From positions 14,354,951 to 14,418,950 of the forward strand of contig NC_064041.1 in assembly GCF_932526225.1 (NCBI RefSeq): DNA of 64,000 bases, written 5' to 3'. Positions 11,855 to 24,800 of this stretch are shown here, piece by piece (within the stretch, counting starts at the first letter, position 1; each line of letters begins with the position of its first letter). This DNA comes from Nematostella vectensis. Taxonomy: Eukaryota > Cnidaria > Anthozoa > Actiniaria > Edwardsiidae. The notes under the pieces were generated by a model. It was not told where the DNA came from. It was given only the letters and a program-made list of their open reading frames with translations, and made no database searches. A program made the position numbers and the translations under genes.

Positions 11855-12874
11855 CTATAGTGATTTTCGACGTACGGTGTTCCCTAATACTTCTATGTCA
11901 CTGAGTTTTCGCGGGGATACTGGGGACATGTGTTCCTGGCTGTTCTGAGGACTCAATGTCCGTGAATTAAATTCGGGGTGTAATGGTACTTTAATATGTC
12001 GGATGACGGCCGCCACTTTATTCCTAGGGACCGGGGTCGTTTGTATCGTCCTCCCTACGACTATCGCCACATTAATCACAAATTCATGTATCGGGGAATA
12101 GTTTCCCACGGCCTCTAGTAACTCTTTCTGGTATTTCGAATGCACTCCGGCGTTTTTGATTTCCCGCATAGATGAATAACTCGGCGTGTTTCGGCGGTCG
12201 TTGAAAAACTCTGTACCGGATTTTACAAATAGTTCAGCTGATGTAGGCGACAAAAAGATTAGCATCAAAGCGCCACGGCCCTTTCTTGTGTAATTCTTTC
12301 TTGTGATTTCACTCAAGAAAAAATGTACCTTTGGCGAAGTCTGACAGAGGTTTAGAATCTCGACCATTTGACACTCGATGTTGCCGTACTGACAGTCAAG
12401 CCGGTGTTCTGGCCAATGAAGTATACGGCATTCGGGCGAACAATAATGAGTAAAGCAAGCCTTGCACGACTTAAACGTCAATTCCACTATCCCCAAGAGC
12501 TCCTCTTTCTTCTGACAATGCGGATTCTCACAGGTGAAAACCTTTTTCTCCATTAGCCTGGGCGGCTTTGGGGGAATGACGCGAGGTGGCTTAGGCGGCG
12601 GTGACTTGGTTGTATGCCGTCGTGGAAGCGTACTTGATTTCGATTCCCCTTCGTTCGTATGCTCATTCGCGTTCACATCCAAATTCAAAGAATGCAACCT
12701 ATGTAGCCTACCTCCCTTGGGCTTCGTGTAGCCCGCAATGAAACCATTTTGTTCGCCTGTGTCCATGAATTTGGGTTTGATGATTTTGGTCGGGGAAATG
12801 GGCAATATATCTGTGTAGTCGGGCGTCCGTCTTGCGTTGCGTTTGCTCGAGTTCTTCCCTACGCATAAGTACAT
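11855..12874 (-). CDS. MYND-type zinc-finger protein, 339 aa, single exon
   Basis: An intact frame with an in-frame TAA nine codons before the chosen ATG, so this ATG is the first available unless a 5' exon is spliced on. Residues 1-90 are basic and polar. Residues 91-106 are proline-rich (PPPKPPRVIPPKPPR), good SH3-ligand matches. A MYND-like zinc module spans about 115-161: C115/C120, C137/C140, C145/C149 and H157/C161, with the usual YC and HW..H neighbours. MYND modules mostly bind proline-rich peptides. After it lies an uncharacterised ~120-residue region (SPKVHFFLSEI, RKGRGALMLIF) and a Ser/Pro-rich tail with several SP sites. No SET domain is present, so it is not an SMYD methyltransferase. 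The arrangement faintly recalls the C-terminal part of apical-junction AJM1-type proteins, but I cannot verify that. Confidence 0.82.
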   Translation of the reverse strand: MYLCVGKNSSKRNARRTPDYTDILPISPTKIIKPKFMDTGEQNGFIAGYTKPKGGRLHRLHSLNLDVNANEHTNEGESKSSTLPRRHTTKSPPPKPPRVIPPKPPRLMEKKVFTCENPHCQKKEELLGIVELTFKSCKACFTHYCSPECRILHWPEHRLDCQYGNIECQMVEILNLCQTSPKVHFFLSEITRKNYTRKGRGALMLIFLSPTSAELFVKSGTEFFNDRRNTPSYSSMREIKNAGVHSKYQKELLEAVGNYSPIHEFVINVAIVVGRTIQTTPVPRNKVAAVIRHIKVPLHPEFNSRTLSPQNSQEHMSPVSPRKLSDIEVLGNTVRRKSL

Positions 12875-13410
12875 GTTAAATAGCTCAGGCAGAGTCGAGC
12901 CCGGTTAAGAAGTTAGAATCGAATGCAGGGGTTTCCTTCAAGACCAAACACCGAATCAAAAATTTCATTAGTCTCGCGAGACATCTAGACAGCTGTTGTG
13001 GGGTACGCCAGATATCGTCGTTAGCGGGTGTCAATCAAGGGTTAGAAGTCCGCACGCTTCGTCACACAACCACACTAGACAACAGCGTGAAGGAAAACCA
13101 AGAATGGAATCACATGGAGTGGAACACGGAATGCACTTAAAGTTATACCAAGAACATACCCTTGAAAAACGTGTTGTGAAATGCGAAGAATCTGCGTATG
13201 ACAATAGCTGAGTAGTATTGGATAGTCCGTTCCCATTGAAAAATAGAATGGTTTTGGATCGAGAATTTGGACGATCGACTGCTGGGTTCAAGTAAGCCTA
13301 TGGTGTGATGTCAACAAAATCCGATTACAATCACAATAACAAATGTCATTGTCTGGCGAGTCATTTATTACCTCAAGCGACGCAATGCACGTCGAAATAA
13401 CATCATTCGT

Positions 13411-13652
13411 GACACTGGGATAGCGGCCGCCCCGGAACCGCGCCAAGTTGGCTCCTTATAAAATGTTTTTTTTTTTTTCAGTAAAAGGACTATGGGAAAA
13501 TGAAAATGACTAAGAAAGCTGCGTATGCCACACAGTGATAGCGGCAGCCCCGAAAACGCGCCAAATTGGCTGCTTGAAATATGTTGTTTTTTACAAGAAA
13601 AAGAACCTGGGAAAAGGAATAAAGTTAAATAAAACTATGTATGTATGTCACG
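13411..13652. repeat. ~118-bp tandem duplication (diverged)
   Basis: Two copies, about 13411-13528 and 13529-13652, share GATAGCGGC.GCCCCG, CGCGCCAA.TTGGCT and a T-rich tract in the same order. They differ by substitutions and small gaps, so the duplication is older than the 61-bp one at 4746. Confidence 0.75.
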
Positions 13653-13685
13653 CATTGAATACATGAATTATTTCCCCAAGTCATT

Positions 13686-13687
<2 letters not shown>

Positions 13688-13775
<88 letters not shown>
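13688..13775. repeat. (AT)n microsatellite, ~44 repeats
   Basis: An uninterrupted TA dinucleotide run of about 88 bases, followed by CTGCAGC and an A run. Expected to be length-polymorphic and self-pairing. Confidence 0.97.
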
Positions 13776-13776
<1 letters not shown>

Positions 13777-15278
13777 TGCAGCAAAAAAAAAAAATAGTAA
13801 TAATTAGAGGATGTCTGCAAGAAGATATCATTTAACTGTAAGCGGACAGTAAACAAAGTTTTTGCTTTTAGTTCGTCAGATATATTTTCTTTCATTCCAT
13901 CAAAGAACCGCTTTACTCTTAACCTTGGCCAATCCAGAATTTCCATTCGTAGCCAAATAGTTTAGCAAACAATTAGCGGAATTCCCTGGGGGGAGAGGGT
14001 GGGTCAAGTATTTGTCACCCCTGTAATCACGTAGAATGGCTGCGTGTGATTACTAATAACACGTACTCCATATAACAGTCTGTTAGCTCCTGTTTGTTTG
14101 ATAAACGGTCAATAACCTTGCACTATGGACCGCGGATATTTCTAGACGTGTATTCCCATACATAAACAAGCTTGCTCCTTGTTTGTTTAATACATTCTTT
14201 TATCATGGATGTTGATAAAGCACGTAGAAGCAGTATCAATTAACTTGATTTGGTCTAAATTGACAGACACGGCCATGCTATGACCTTCCTGTTCCATCAT
14301 CGTATATCTATGCCACGCGACGCCAAACGGGCTCCCTGTAATTCTTCCTGTTTCATGAGTGAGTAGGCGAAACTTTTGTCTGAGTCATAACCGCATCCTT
14401 TCAAAAACCGCGTCCGCGACAAGCGAAAACACCCGAAAAATCATCTCATGTCTTTGAGATTTTCTTTAGAGATTCTTTATATTGTGACACGCGCTTCGCC
14501 TCCTCCCTCCCCCCCCCCCCCCCCCCTGGCTACGGGCCTGGAAAGTGTTTTGCATTCTATTTATTGGCCTCTATTTCACAAAACCATCAAGGTGGCCACA
14601 AAGGGTGAAGCGCCTGCGTAGCACTGGAAACTACAACCCGACGTTCGTGTCATAGATCTTTTACTTTCCAAAATAATTTAAATCAACAAACCTTTTTCTT
14701 CCTAAAACAAAACAGCTCTATTATATTGCTAAAAATACCGTTATCCTAAAATATAAATCAGATATTTCAATACACTTTTTCCATAAGAACTGAGTGGCGG
14801 TTCCAGGATTTCAATACGGGGGGGGGGGGGGGGTGGATAATGGCCGGTTAGACGGCTCGCTATATAAGGCGGGGGTCTACCTGAAACTCACTACAGACAT
14901 CAAAAAAAATTTTTTTCGATAAATATCATATTCGGCTATTCCTTTACCGATTCAATGTTGTCTTACAACTGTCCTGACTCTTTTTCGGTAAGCCCGAGCG
15001 CTTTTAAAAAGTTGTGTCAAGTTTGAAGATCACGTTGCCATGGCAACGATTACTGCTTCTTTTGAATTCGGCGCATTTTTTCTACTCCAATGGGGCCCAA
15101 TCGCCATACAAACCTCCTCAAATCTCTTTGAAACAACTGTCCAGCGGTTGACAGCAAAATACACAACTATTATGGGATATACATGTGCAAAATCCAGCAA
15201 AACTTCTAAACTTATCGAACCGCGATCCTCAAAGCTATATACAACTCATATCAACTCTTTAAAAGACCTTGAAAAATA

Positions 15279-17427
15279 ATGGTCGGAGAAAAAGACTCAT
15301 CGACGTACCGAAAGAAAAGAAAACGCGTGTTTTACGGCAGCAAAAACAGGAGCTGAACCGCTCAGACAGAGATGAAAGCTCTCAAACAACTCGTGGCCTC
15401 GACGAAGAACCAGGACCCTCACACTCTCGATCGGCAGATTATACTCCAGATCACAGTGAACAAGCTCCAGCAAGTGCTTCTAGAAAGAAGATTAGCGACC
15501 ATGGCTACAATGAAAGCTTTGACGGAGAGTTTTCTTCGGACGATCAAAGCCTTTCAGAATTTGACTCAGACCACGAGGAGGAATCTGGTGATGATGCTGA
15601 AGCCTGCGAATATCGAGCCGTGGACTTGGGATGCCTCTCTTCCTATCTTTTCGATGTTCATAGATGCGAAGAAGGTGAGTATTTTGAAAAATAACATCAT
15701 ATTGTTTTCGCTGATAAGCTCAATATAGTGATTTAGTTTATATGATTGGTCTCAGATTTGGAAATTACTATATACACAGAATACGTGACCTTATGATTTC
15801 TTGAACTCAGCGGGACTGTAAGACTCATATTATAAGTAACAATTATTCTGTTTGAATCAATGGCTGATTCATTAGCTAGCGATTCTAAGTGTTTGTTTTA
15901 TTGCAGGTAAACTTGAAATAAAAGAAACTACTTTAGCAAGGGCAGGGCTGAAATCCTCTTTCGAGGTTAAGTGCAGTTCCTGTCATGAAACTGAAACTCT
16001 GACAACATCAAGTCAAATCCACAGAAGAGGCAAGTCTTTCGATGTCAACCGGCGAGTAGTGTACCACTCCCTGGAAAGTGGAAATGGATATGAGGGACTT
16101 GCTTCATTTTGCAGAGTCATGAATATGCGATGCGTTAGCAAAGCAGCATATTACAATGCTCAGGAAGAGGAGGGAAGACGTGAAATGTGTTCGGCCGCAA
16201 AAAGACTGTGTCAGAAGCTGATAGGAGATGATGGCAAGGAGTTTGAGCTTCTTGACGTGGCTGTCAGTTTTGATGGAACCTGGGCCAAGAGAGGCTTCAC
16301 ATCACTCACTGGAGTGGTTTTTGCTATTTCTATAGACACTGGAGAGGTCCTAGACTACCATGTCCTCTCCAAACAATGCCAGACATGTACCATAAACAGA
16401 GGCAAAATTTCTGATGATGGAGAGTTTGAGGATTGGAGACTAGAACATGTGGCTTCAGGTGCATGTGTCTCCTGCCATGGAGGCAGAGGGTGCTGTTGTG
16501 CTCTGGAGTAGATCCATAGAACGCCACCACATGAGGTACAAGTGGATGATTTGCGATGGGGACAGTAAATCACAAAACTCTGTCCAAGAGATCTACGATG
16601 AATGTATGGTGGAAAAATTAGACTGTGTGGGGCACGTGCAAAAAAGGATGGGAAGGCGGTTGCTCCAGTTGAAGAGTAGGAGAAAAGGGAAGCTAGATGA
16701 TGGCCATACGATTGGTGGCCGTGGCCGCCTCACAGAGGCCAAGATAAAAAACTCCAAAAGGAGTATGGTCTGGCAATTCGCCAGAACACCGTGCAAGATA
16801 CTAATCCCACAGAAAGAGATATTGATGTGGCAGTATATGCGATGAAAAAGAATATAATCGCATCTCTACACCACAATATTGGGATGCCGGATCTTAAAAA
16901 ACAGCATCAATACTGCCCAAAAGGAGCAAATTCCTGGTGTAAGTTCCAACAGGACGAAGCCACCGGTACCTCCAGTTACGACTCAGCAGACTGCTTACCT
17001 GAGGTTTTTCTAGAGGTACTGCGGCCAGTATACATGAGCTTGAGTGAGACTGATTTACTGAAGAGATGTGTTCGTGGAAAGACACAGAACCCTAACGAAT
17101 GTATTAATTCGTTGGTTTGGGCCCGATGCCCAAAACACAAGCACCATGGCCCAAAGGTGGTGCGATTTGCAGAAGCATCTGCTGTCTGCCATTTTCATGG
17201 GGGGGGCTGCTAGTAGGGAGAAAGTGATGGAGAGTCTTTTGATCCCTGCTGGCAGCCATACAAAGCAGGGATCCCTTCTTAAGGACAGAAAGCGGGTGCA
17301 GAAAGCAGACAGGCAAGTGTCTGAAAAGGCAAAGAAGAAAAGACAGGCCACCCAGATGCGCAGAGTATGCAGGGAGGAGGCTCCAAGGAGTGCTGAGGGT
17401 GTTACTTACGAGTCTGGAGCCTTTTAG
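15279..17427 (+). pseudogene. Mutator-like transposase, intron-containing, frameshifted
   Basis: The likely start is ATG 15279, followed by a basic tract (YRKKRKRVFYG), but that frame stops near 15355 and the acidic N-terminal region continues in another frame to a donor at 15675. Splicing 15674 to 15907 keeps frame (EEGKLEIKETT). Exon 2 has NRRVVYHSLESGNGYEGLA and VSFDGTWAKRGFTSLTGV, carrying the first acidic residue of the DDE-type core. Frame shifts near 16460 (before PAMEAEGAVVLW), near 16750 (before QKEYGLAIRQNT) and at the G run near 17200 break the frame. Later blocks, CDGDSKSQN, CVGHVQKRMGRRL, GGRGRLTEAKI, CPKGANSWCKFQ and GKTQNPNE.INSLVWARCPKH, follow the order of the family. The C-terminal GVTYESGAF ends at 17427. 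Four or so frame breaks mean no functional transposase. Confidence 0.88.
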
Positions 17428-17603
17428 CTAAAATATTTTCAAGAACATTGCTTATATGATAAGAAACAGCGTTTTTGTGATTATTGTCAAATTTAAAGGC
17501 ATTTTCCCGAATTTTTGCTTTTCGGGCTTCAAGAAAAGATATCTCTTCAAGAATTTGTTCAATTGACCTCAAACTTTCAGCATTGATAGATATAACTGAG
17601 GTG

Positions 17604-17747
17604 ATTAAAATGAGTTGAGGGATTTCCTCTTTAATTTTTTAAAAGAAAGTTATGGACTGATGAGGTCAATTTTCCTATTATGCAAATTTAAATGACTTCT
17701 ATTGGCTTATTTTTTGGAAATCCAAAATTTCCTCAACTCATTTTAAT
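17604..17747. repeat. 17-bp perfect inverted repeat, 110-bp loop
   Basis: ATTAAAATGAGTTGAGG at 17604-17620 is the exact inverse of 17731-17747. It lies in the 3' non-coding part of the Mutator-like element and may be a remnant subterminal repeat. Confidence 0.85.
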
Positions 17748-18037
17748 TATTAGTGTTCTAGCAATAGTACAATGAAGAAAAATCGAAATTCCATTCAATC
17801 TGCAAGGAGTTATTTTTTCTTAAATAAAAACTCTCCTTACTCAGCATGTGTCTTTTTGGAAGCCTGGTATCAAATTACATTGTCATATTTCACGGAATAA
17901 AATATAAAATCAGAATCGTCATCTCATAACCTTTCCAATGATATATGGTTTGCTATAGTTATGATGAAAACTTTGACAGTTGTGTTTTTTTTTGCAACAC
18001 CACTCAATTTGCTATGAGTTCAGGTAGACCCCCGCCT

Positions 18038-18824
18038 ACTGATCAAGTGGTTCTTGGTAGGTCGCTACATAGATCATACAATACTTCATGATGAATTGGA
18101 TTTGTCGCGTCAGCAAAGTCAAGCAGGCGAAGGAAATTGGACAGTATCTCTCCTCCCTTGGACATTTATTCTCTAAAAACAAAGTGACTTTTATTTATTT
18201 TTTTACTCCAAAAAAGAGGGTGTAGTCGGGTCGCTTAGCGCACAAAAATAAAAAAGAGCTCAATCTATACACAGCTCCCATCCTTCTATGTAAACCGGCC
18301 CAGTCTCAACTGAAATTTAAACGTTCTTATACAAAAAAAAGTATCCAAAATGGTCCCAATGAATTTGAAATTGCTTCATACTCGCAATATTACGGCAGAA
18401 TGTCCGAAATTTTGACAGTTTACTGGTCAGTTTCGGACCTTGCTATGCCGTCAACACAGGGTACCCGTGTTTATGCTACCGCTGTACCGAACCGAAGGCT
18501 CAGTGCGTTGCTAACGTTTCGCGTCTACCCTTTTCTCGAGCGACAAGAGCGTGTCGGAATTTAAGTAAATACAGCTCGCAGTCGCCTGCAGCAAAAACTC
18601 CAACAAACGAAGGAGAAAATTTGCAGGCCAAACAGGGCATTGTAGTTGTAAAAACTCTAAAATTGAATTTGGAACATACTTTTCGAACTCTGATTTTTGA
18701 CTCGGAGAAGAGAAATCATAGAGATGAAAGGTCCCAAACGAAAACTTGAAGTATTATTCAACTGATGTTTAGCAAGAAGAGCTCCCAGGACACAACACGC
18801 TAGATCAAATCACTGTTAATTACC
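18038..18824. other. 5' flank of the Ig/FN3 gene
   Basis: No gene seen. Contains presumptive promoter and 5' UTR of the receptor gene, whose start codon at 18825 is preceded by ATTACC. I see no TATA box in an obvious place and cannot position the transcription start. Confidence 0.4.
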
Positions 18825-21800
18825 ATGAATCATCGAGTATTTGTAGCAAGTCTGATGATATCCGCAGTTCTACCATTCGCGACGGCAACTTTGAGTAAGT
18901 ATAGCTTTTGCATATTTTAACGTGTATTTGTTTATAAGTCTGCCTGTTGGATCATTTGATTCCTGTGTGTATTACAATTGCAATGCTGAGATCAAATCCT
19001 TTCTATGCGTTTTACTTTTTATTTATTTTTTATTGGACATTCTAATAATATTTTCGATTAATTTCTTACGGCATCACATTGGATTCTTTTAGTAAGCACT
19101 CCAATGGCTTTATGCACTGAAATGGCTTCCACAAGGCCAACAACAAACGTATTCGAATTTTGCTTGAACACGATGTAAAAAAAAAAAAACTAAAGTCTAA
19201 GTCTTCAAAGTCTTATCTTGCCCAATAATAGTTCACATGTTAAGGATGTATAACTATCTATCAATTTTCGATACATTTTTTTTAACAAACGCTATTTTTC
19301 TGAAACTCCATTGACAAACTGTGTGACAAACCTGTTTTTAGCCTTTCTTGTGAGGTTTAAAATGTTTGTGTTATACAGGTTTATGTATGTGTACATATAT
19401 GTGTGTTTAGTTTAGAACTAATGCTGCCTGATGTATGTGTAAGACCATGGAGAAAGCCATTTTTGGCCAACTCCTGACTTTCTAAATGATTTAGTAACAT
19501 TGGACTAAAGTCTCTATAAATATTAACAGTTATATAACTGATTATATTTTTTTTCTTCACTTATCCAGCTTTCACAGTCCAACCTGCCGATGCTGTTGTT
19601 GTAGTTGGACAGTCCCTAATGCTTAACTGTCAAGCGACAGACAGCACTGGTACGCCAGTTACCATTAACTGGAAGAAGGGCTCTGATTGGCTGGTGGACC
19701 CAACAAACAAGCCATGGCGTCAACTGCGTAATAACTCACTCTACTACACTAGCATTGCGGCTCAGGATGTTGGCGAATTTTTGTGTGGAGCAGTGTCTGG
19801 TGGGAGTGCTATAATATACAGCAGAACAGTAACAGTGGAGCTAGCTTGTGAGTAGTGGCTCTCTACTAGTTTTCAAGGGGGGCTCAAACCCAATTAATCG
19901 GGGGGAGGGGGATAAGAAATGGAGCTAAAATCCAAACAAATACCTCACTCACCTTTCAGGATCATGCACCCAACACCCCACCCCCCTCCCCACCCCTCCC
20001 TTTTGAGAAATTCGGAACCCAGTTCTGTTTATGTGATCCTTTTTGATGACTACGTCAGTTTGATCACAATGGGAGGGGGGGGGGTACAGACAGGGTGAGG
20101 AGAATTTACTTTTTGAAGAATGCCAACTAGCCACCCCTTTGCTGTACATTTGAAAATCCCATGGTCTATTGAAAAGAAAACTCCCAAATAAAATTTGAAG
20201 TCCAATATTTCAGTACTGAATTAGCCAATGGAAGTGCATGCTTTGTCAGACTCTGTATTTTGCAGGATTGTAAAATTGTGCCTTCTCCAATCACACTGCT
20301 ATTGGTGATCTTGGAACTTTTTCTTGAGTTTTGCTCTTTGTATAATGCTTTTTGGAGTGTTCAATCAATCAATTGAGATTTTAAACATAGAAGCTTTCTT
20401 TAACTAATGGCTTGTGCCATAAGTCAGTCTGACATATGCAGAAACAACGAACACTCCCAAAGGCAAGAGGAGTTGCATGTTCTTTCTCTTCTTCTGCATC
20501 TCATGTAATTTACGTATGTCTCTCTGTAATATTTGCTCTCTCTTTTCAGCTATAAGCTCTATATTTGTATCAAACCCCAACAACAGGACAAAAAGAGTTG
20601 GAGATGCTGATACACATTTTGCCTGTGTGACTGGGATAAGCAAGCCATTTGCTTCAGTTTATTGGGAAAAAGATGGAGTAAAACTGACGGAATATCCGAC
20701 AACCTCAATGCTGATTCCTACTGATAACCCATCATGGACTTCAGCGAGTATTTCAGTGCGGAACATAACACTGAAGAGTGCAGGTTTCTACCGGTGTGTG
20801 GCCGTGAATCCAATGCTGCCCAACCTGCCTCAAATAAGTCAACCTGCTTACCTTCAAGTTTTACGTAAGTATCAGTACTTTTAATAAACCAACCTTACTG
20901 TCCAGGTATATCCAGGTACATACATAGGTAGGGGGTTGAAGGATTCAGAAGAACCAGCCCACGGGACTGGATGGTCTGCTAAAATCAAAGAAATTCGAGA
21001 AACATTGTGAACTTGTAAGCATAGCTGTCAACCTCGCTTTAGGATAAATCTTGAGAAAATACAGTAAATGTATCAGAAGTACCAAGATAACTAATACAGG
21101 AGAATACAGTAAATGTATGGATATTTTCAAGAAAATTAGGCTTGAGAAAAGGTTCAAAATCTTGAGACTACCGCCTATTGCAGGAGAGTTGACAGCTATG
21201 TGGAAGGGGTATCATCTGAGGGAAAATGGTCTTCTAAAGGCCAAATGAATAAAGCACTTCAGTTTTTATGTACTATTTTTAAAGGTCACCCGATTTCATG
21301 AAAAATAAAACATTTGGAACCATGCATTCTTTATAAGGAGTTGATACTAGTCATTGAGTTGTATTATTTTGCATTGTTGTTGTTTTTTTTACAGCTGCTA
21401 TAGATGCACCACATTTCCAAGTTCATCCATCTAGCACCACCATCGCTGAACACCAGTCGGCAGCTCTTCAGTGCCATATACTTGGTGTACCAACACCCAG
21501 TGTTACCTGGGAATTCAATAGCAATGGACTGCTGGACAGTCCTGATCGATACCAACTGAGTAATGGGTCTTTGTATTTCAAGTCGGCTAACAGAACAATG
21601 GCTGGGGTCTATAAGTGCACCGGTACTAACAGTGTTGGCTCAGTTTCAAGTTCACCTGTATTTGTGGGTGTTGCATGTAAGTATGCTTTATGAATTGCAT
21701 GTTTTTAATACCCTGGGTACCAGAACCTCTAGACTTCTCTCATCCGCGCCTATTTGCCTGAGCATTACTGGGCAAGAGAAGTCTTGAGGCTCTGGTATCC

Positions 21801-24800
21801 TGGCTATGTTTTAAAGGCCCTTCTCAAAATCAGGAAAAGCTGTGCTGTCCCTCAGAACTTTCCATTTTAGGTTTAAAGCAGTGCTAAAATCAAACCCTGG
21901 AGCAACTGTTAACTGAGAACTAATTTTTTTAGTTGCCTTCTATTACTGAGAAATGTCTTTGTTCAGAGCTGTAGTAGAGGGTGGGGCATTTTAATGTTTC
22001 TGAATTTCCCTACTCTTCCCCTATGCTTTGCATTATGCTATGTTTTTCATGAAAAACATTTGAGAAATACAGGCTGCATAATAATTACCCATAATTACCC
22101 ATCTCTGATTATTTGTCTGGCAAAAACCGCACCCTGGCTGGTTCACATATAGATTCTTTCATGCACTAACAACAATAAATCTGTCTTTTCAGATTTTGAC
22201 TTTGTGTTTCACAAGCACCCCTCGAGCCAAAATGTGACGGAGGGTGCCCCTGTAAGTCTCGAGTGTGACCCCCCTAACAGCTACCCAATTGGGGTTACGA
22301 TCACTTGGTTCAGGAATTACCAGGCAGTCCAGTTAGGTTCTGGTATTACTGTTAGCAGCTCTGGTACACTAACATTTGCGGCAGCTAAAAAGGCGGATGA
22401 GGGGGAGTATTTCTGCAGTGGTGTCAACTCATACCTTAAGGCTTCACGTTCATCCAGTATCGCCCAACTCACAGTTTGGGGTAAGTAATTTCCTTCCAGT
22501 ATTTCATAAACATAGTTATATATCCTCACTGACATCGGTTAAGTTATTGGAGAGATCCACAGGCGCGTTCCCAGGATATATAGATAGATAGATACGTTTA
22601 ATTCACCCTTTTGCAGTGGAAACTGAATTACAGGGATTGCGCAATTACATTGATGACTATACAGTAAGACAATTAGCATATTTAACAGTCACGAAATTTG
22701 ACATTCTGCTAGTATAACATTGAATTACATTGAATGAGCGATCAGATCTTAATTCATAAGGGTGGAAAATAGGTGATCTTCTGCAATTTATTAGGTCTTA
22801 AAGCGGATTTTGGTTATTTAATGACTTAATAAACTTCGTTCAGAAGGCGTTTCTTCTGGCATCAAGTGACGGCAAATCAGCGGTTGCCAGGGCGACACTG
22901 TATTCTAGGACTGGCTGATGGGGAGTGCGCAGTCATAGGAATCATATGGAAAAAGCATAGTATTTGAAGATTCCTTAATAAGAAACGATACACATTTTTG
23001 AAGCCAAGGGTGGGGGGATGCGCGCGCACCCTGCGCCGCGCCTAATCCGTCAACGTTGCAGTAAAATTTGGAGACTGGATTTATGAGTAAGCCAGCAGCG
23101 GTTACCACCAAGGAGGTGAATTGGGCGTCCAAGTTGTGATAAACTGAGTACTGTGACCTCGGGGACTAGTCAATCAGCCCTCATATATGGCCTTTAATGC
23201 ATTTGTGCCAATAGGTGACCTGCGTGCGTATTGATTGGACTTTGTGCTGCTCCTATAAGTCACGTTATCAGTATAGTACGCATGATATGTGACGCCTTGA
23301 ACAGTTGGGTTAAAGGGCCATTAATATATTTATTGCCTCAGATATTTTTCTATTATTGAAAGAGGGAGGGGTGACTTAAAAACGGGGGGTCCGAAAAACA
23401 AAGGAGGGGCCTTTGATAGTCTCGACTGCTCGACCGTCGTAGATATAATAAGGTTAAGTGTTTTTTTAATTTTCTTGGGAAAAGACCATTGTACTTTTTT
23501 AATAATAAAATAGGAAGTTTTCGATTAAAAAAAATAATAAAATGACATAATATGAGTTCCTTTTCAGTCCGACCAACATTCTCTACGAAGCCACAAAACA
23601 CAACCGTCATTGAACATCAGTCCCTTCTACTAATCTGCGCAGCCACAGGCTACCCAATGCCAAGTGTATTATGGCTCAAAGACAACCAGGCTGTGGATAC
23701 AAATCACGTGACCTTGCATAGTAACGGGAGCCTGTCAATCACACGCGTTCTCTTTAGTGACAGGGGGAGTTACTCTTGCGTGGCTACTAACGTTGCTGGA
23801 AGCGCATCTTCAGTCGCTACACTAACTGTTCAAGGTCAGGCAAAATGGAAAATACAGTAACATCATAGTAGATTCTATTTAATACTAACCGATGGTTTTC
23901 TCCGTGTCCGCAGTTCCGCCCACCGTTTCCGGACGTCCCACCAACGCCACACGTATAGTGGGGGAGTCCCACACTGTCACGTGCCAATTCCAGGGCTCTC
24001 CCGCACCCCTAGTCACGTGGTTCTTCAAGAATGATACCGCTGACAAGACAGTGCCAAGTACGCTCAACTACGTCATCAACGGAGGGATCCTCACCATCAA
24101 GGCCGTGACGAAATCAGACGAAGGGACGTTTGTTTGTAAGGGAACTAACCCTGCTGGTGCTGCCGAAGCCTCGGCGTATCTGTACGTCAAGGGTGAGTCG
24201 ATGACGCCTCGGGACCTCAGGCCATTACAGACACGTGACTCGAAACTCGCGAAACTCGATGTTTCTGCCTCTGGTAGCCAGCTAGCTGACTCTTATTTTA
24301 GGTGGTTCGGTAATATTTTTATATATGGACAGTCGGGAACCCTGTTGCGCACAAGGGCACCTCTAAGACTTCGCGCGTCCGAAAACAACTTGTCTGGTTG
24401 AGCAGTCTCCTAGCTAGCGGTATTGTAATGTTTGGAGCAATTTTGTTCGTTTGCCACATGCAAGCATGCTACTAAGATCCGAATCCTTTACATGATAATA
24501 GGAATTATATAAAAAAAATCCGTAAATTTGAGTCCAATTTCACTCTAGTTCCCGTGTCCTTGGACGCTGGTCCAGTCAATGTCACAGTCAACGAAACATC
24601 AACAGCCTCGTTTGAGTGCCAAGCATCCGGGGACCCAACACCAACTGTCACGTGGTACAGAGGGCAGACAGCCCTTACTCATGGTGGCCGTTATGTGATT
24701 GGTCAAGGCACGTTGACTATTCTGCGAAGCAACCCATCTGACACTGGGGAATACCGCTGTAACGTGACTAACGGACTGGCGACTCACGTTGGCGTGGCGC

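Larger units (their letters stand above)
12875..14866. other. intergenic upstream of MYND gene; repeats, no gene seen
   Basis: Contains a 118-bp tandem duplication, an (AT)n tract, an 18-base C run (14509-14526) and a 16-base G run (14818-14833). Short frames at 12996-13211 and 13031-13291 resemble nothing known. The promoter of the MYND gene should lie just above 12874 but I see no clear core motif. Confidence 0.5.
14867..18037 (+). mobile_element. Mutator-like (MULE) DNA transposon, 3.2 kb
   Basis: The left end AGGCGGGGGTCTACCTGA (14867) is matched by its exact inverse TCAGGTAGACCCCCGCCT (18020-18037); similarity continues inward (AACTCA). Between them lies a transposase gene of the metazoan Mutator-like type (Pfam-type 'Mutator' transposase domain) in plus orientation. 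I do not see a clear 8-11 bp target duplication, so the copy is either old or its outermost bases are altered. The 3' subterminal region has an internal foldback (17604-17747). The copy is defective. Confidence 0.85.
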
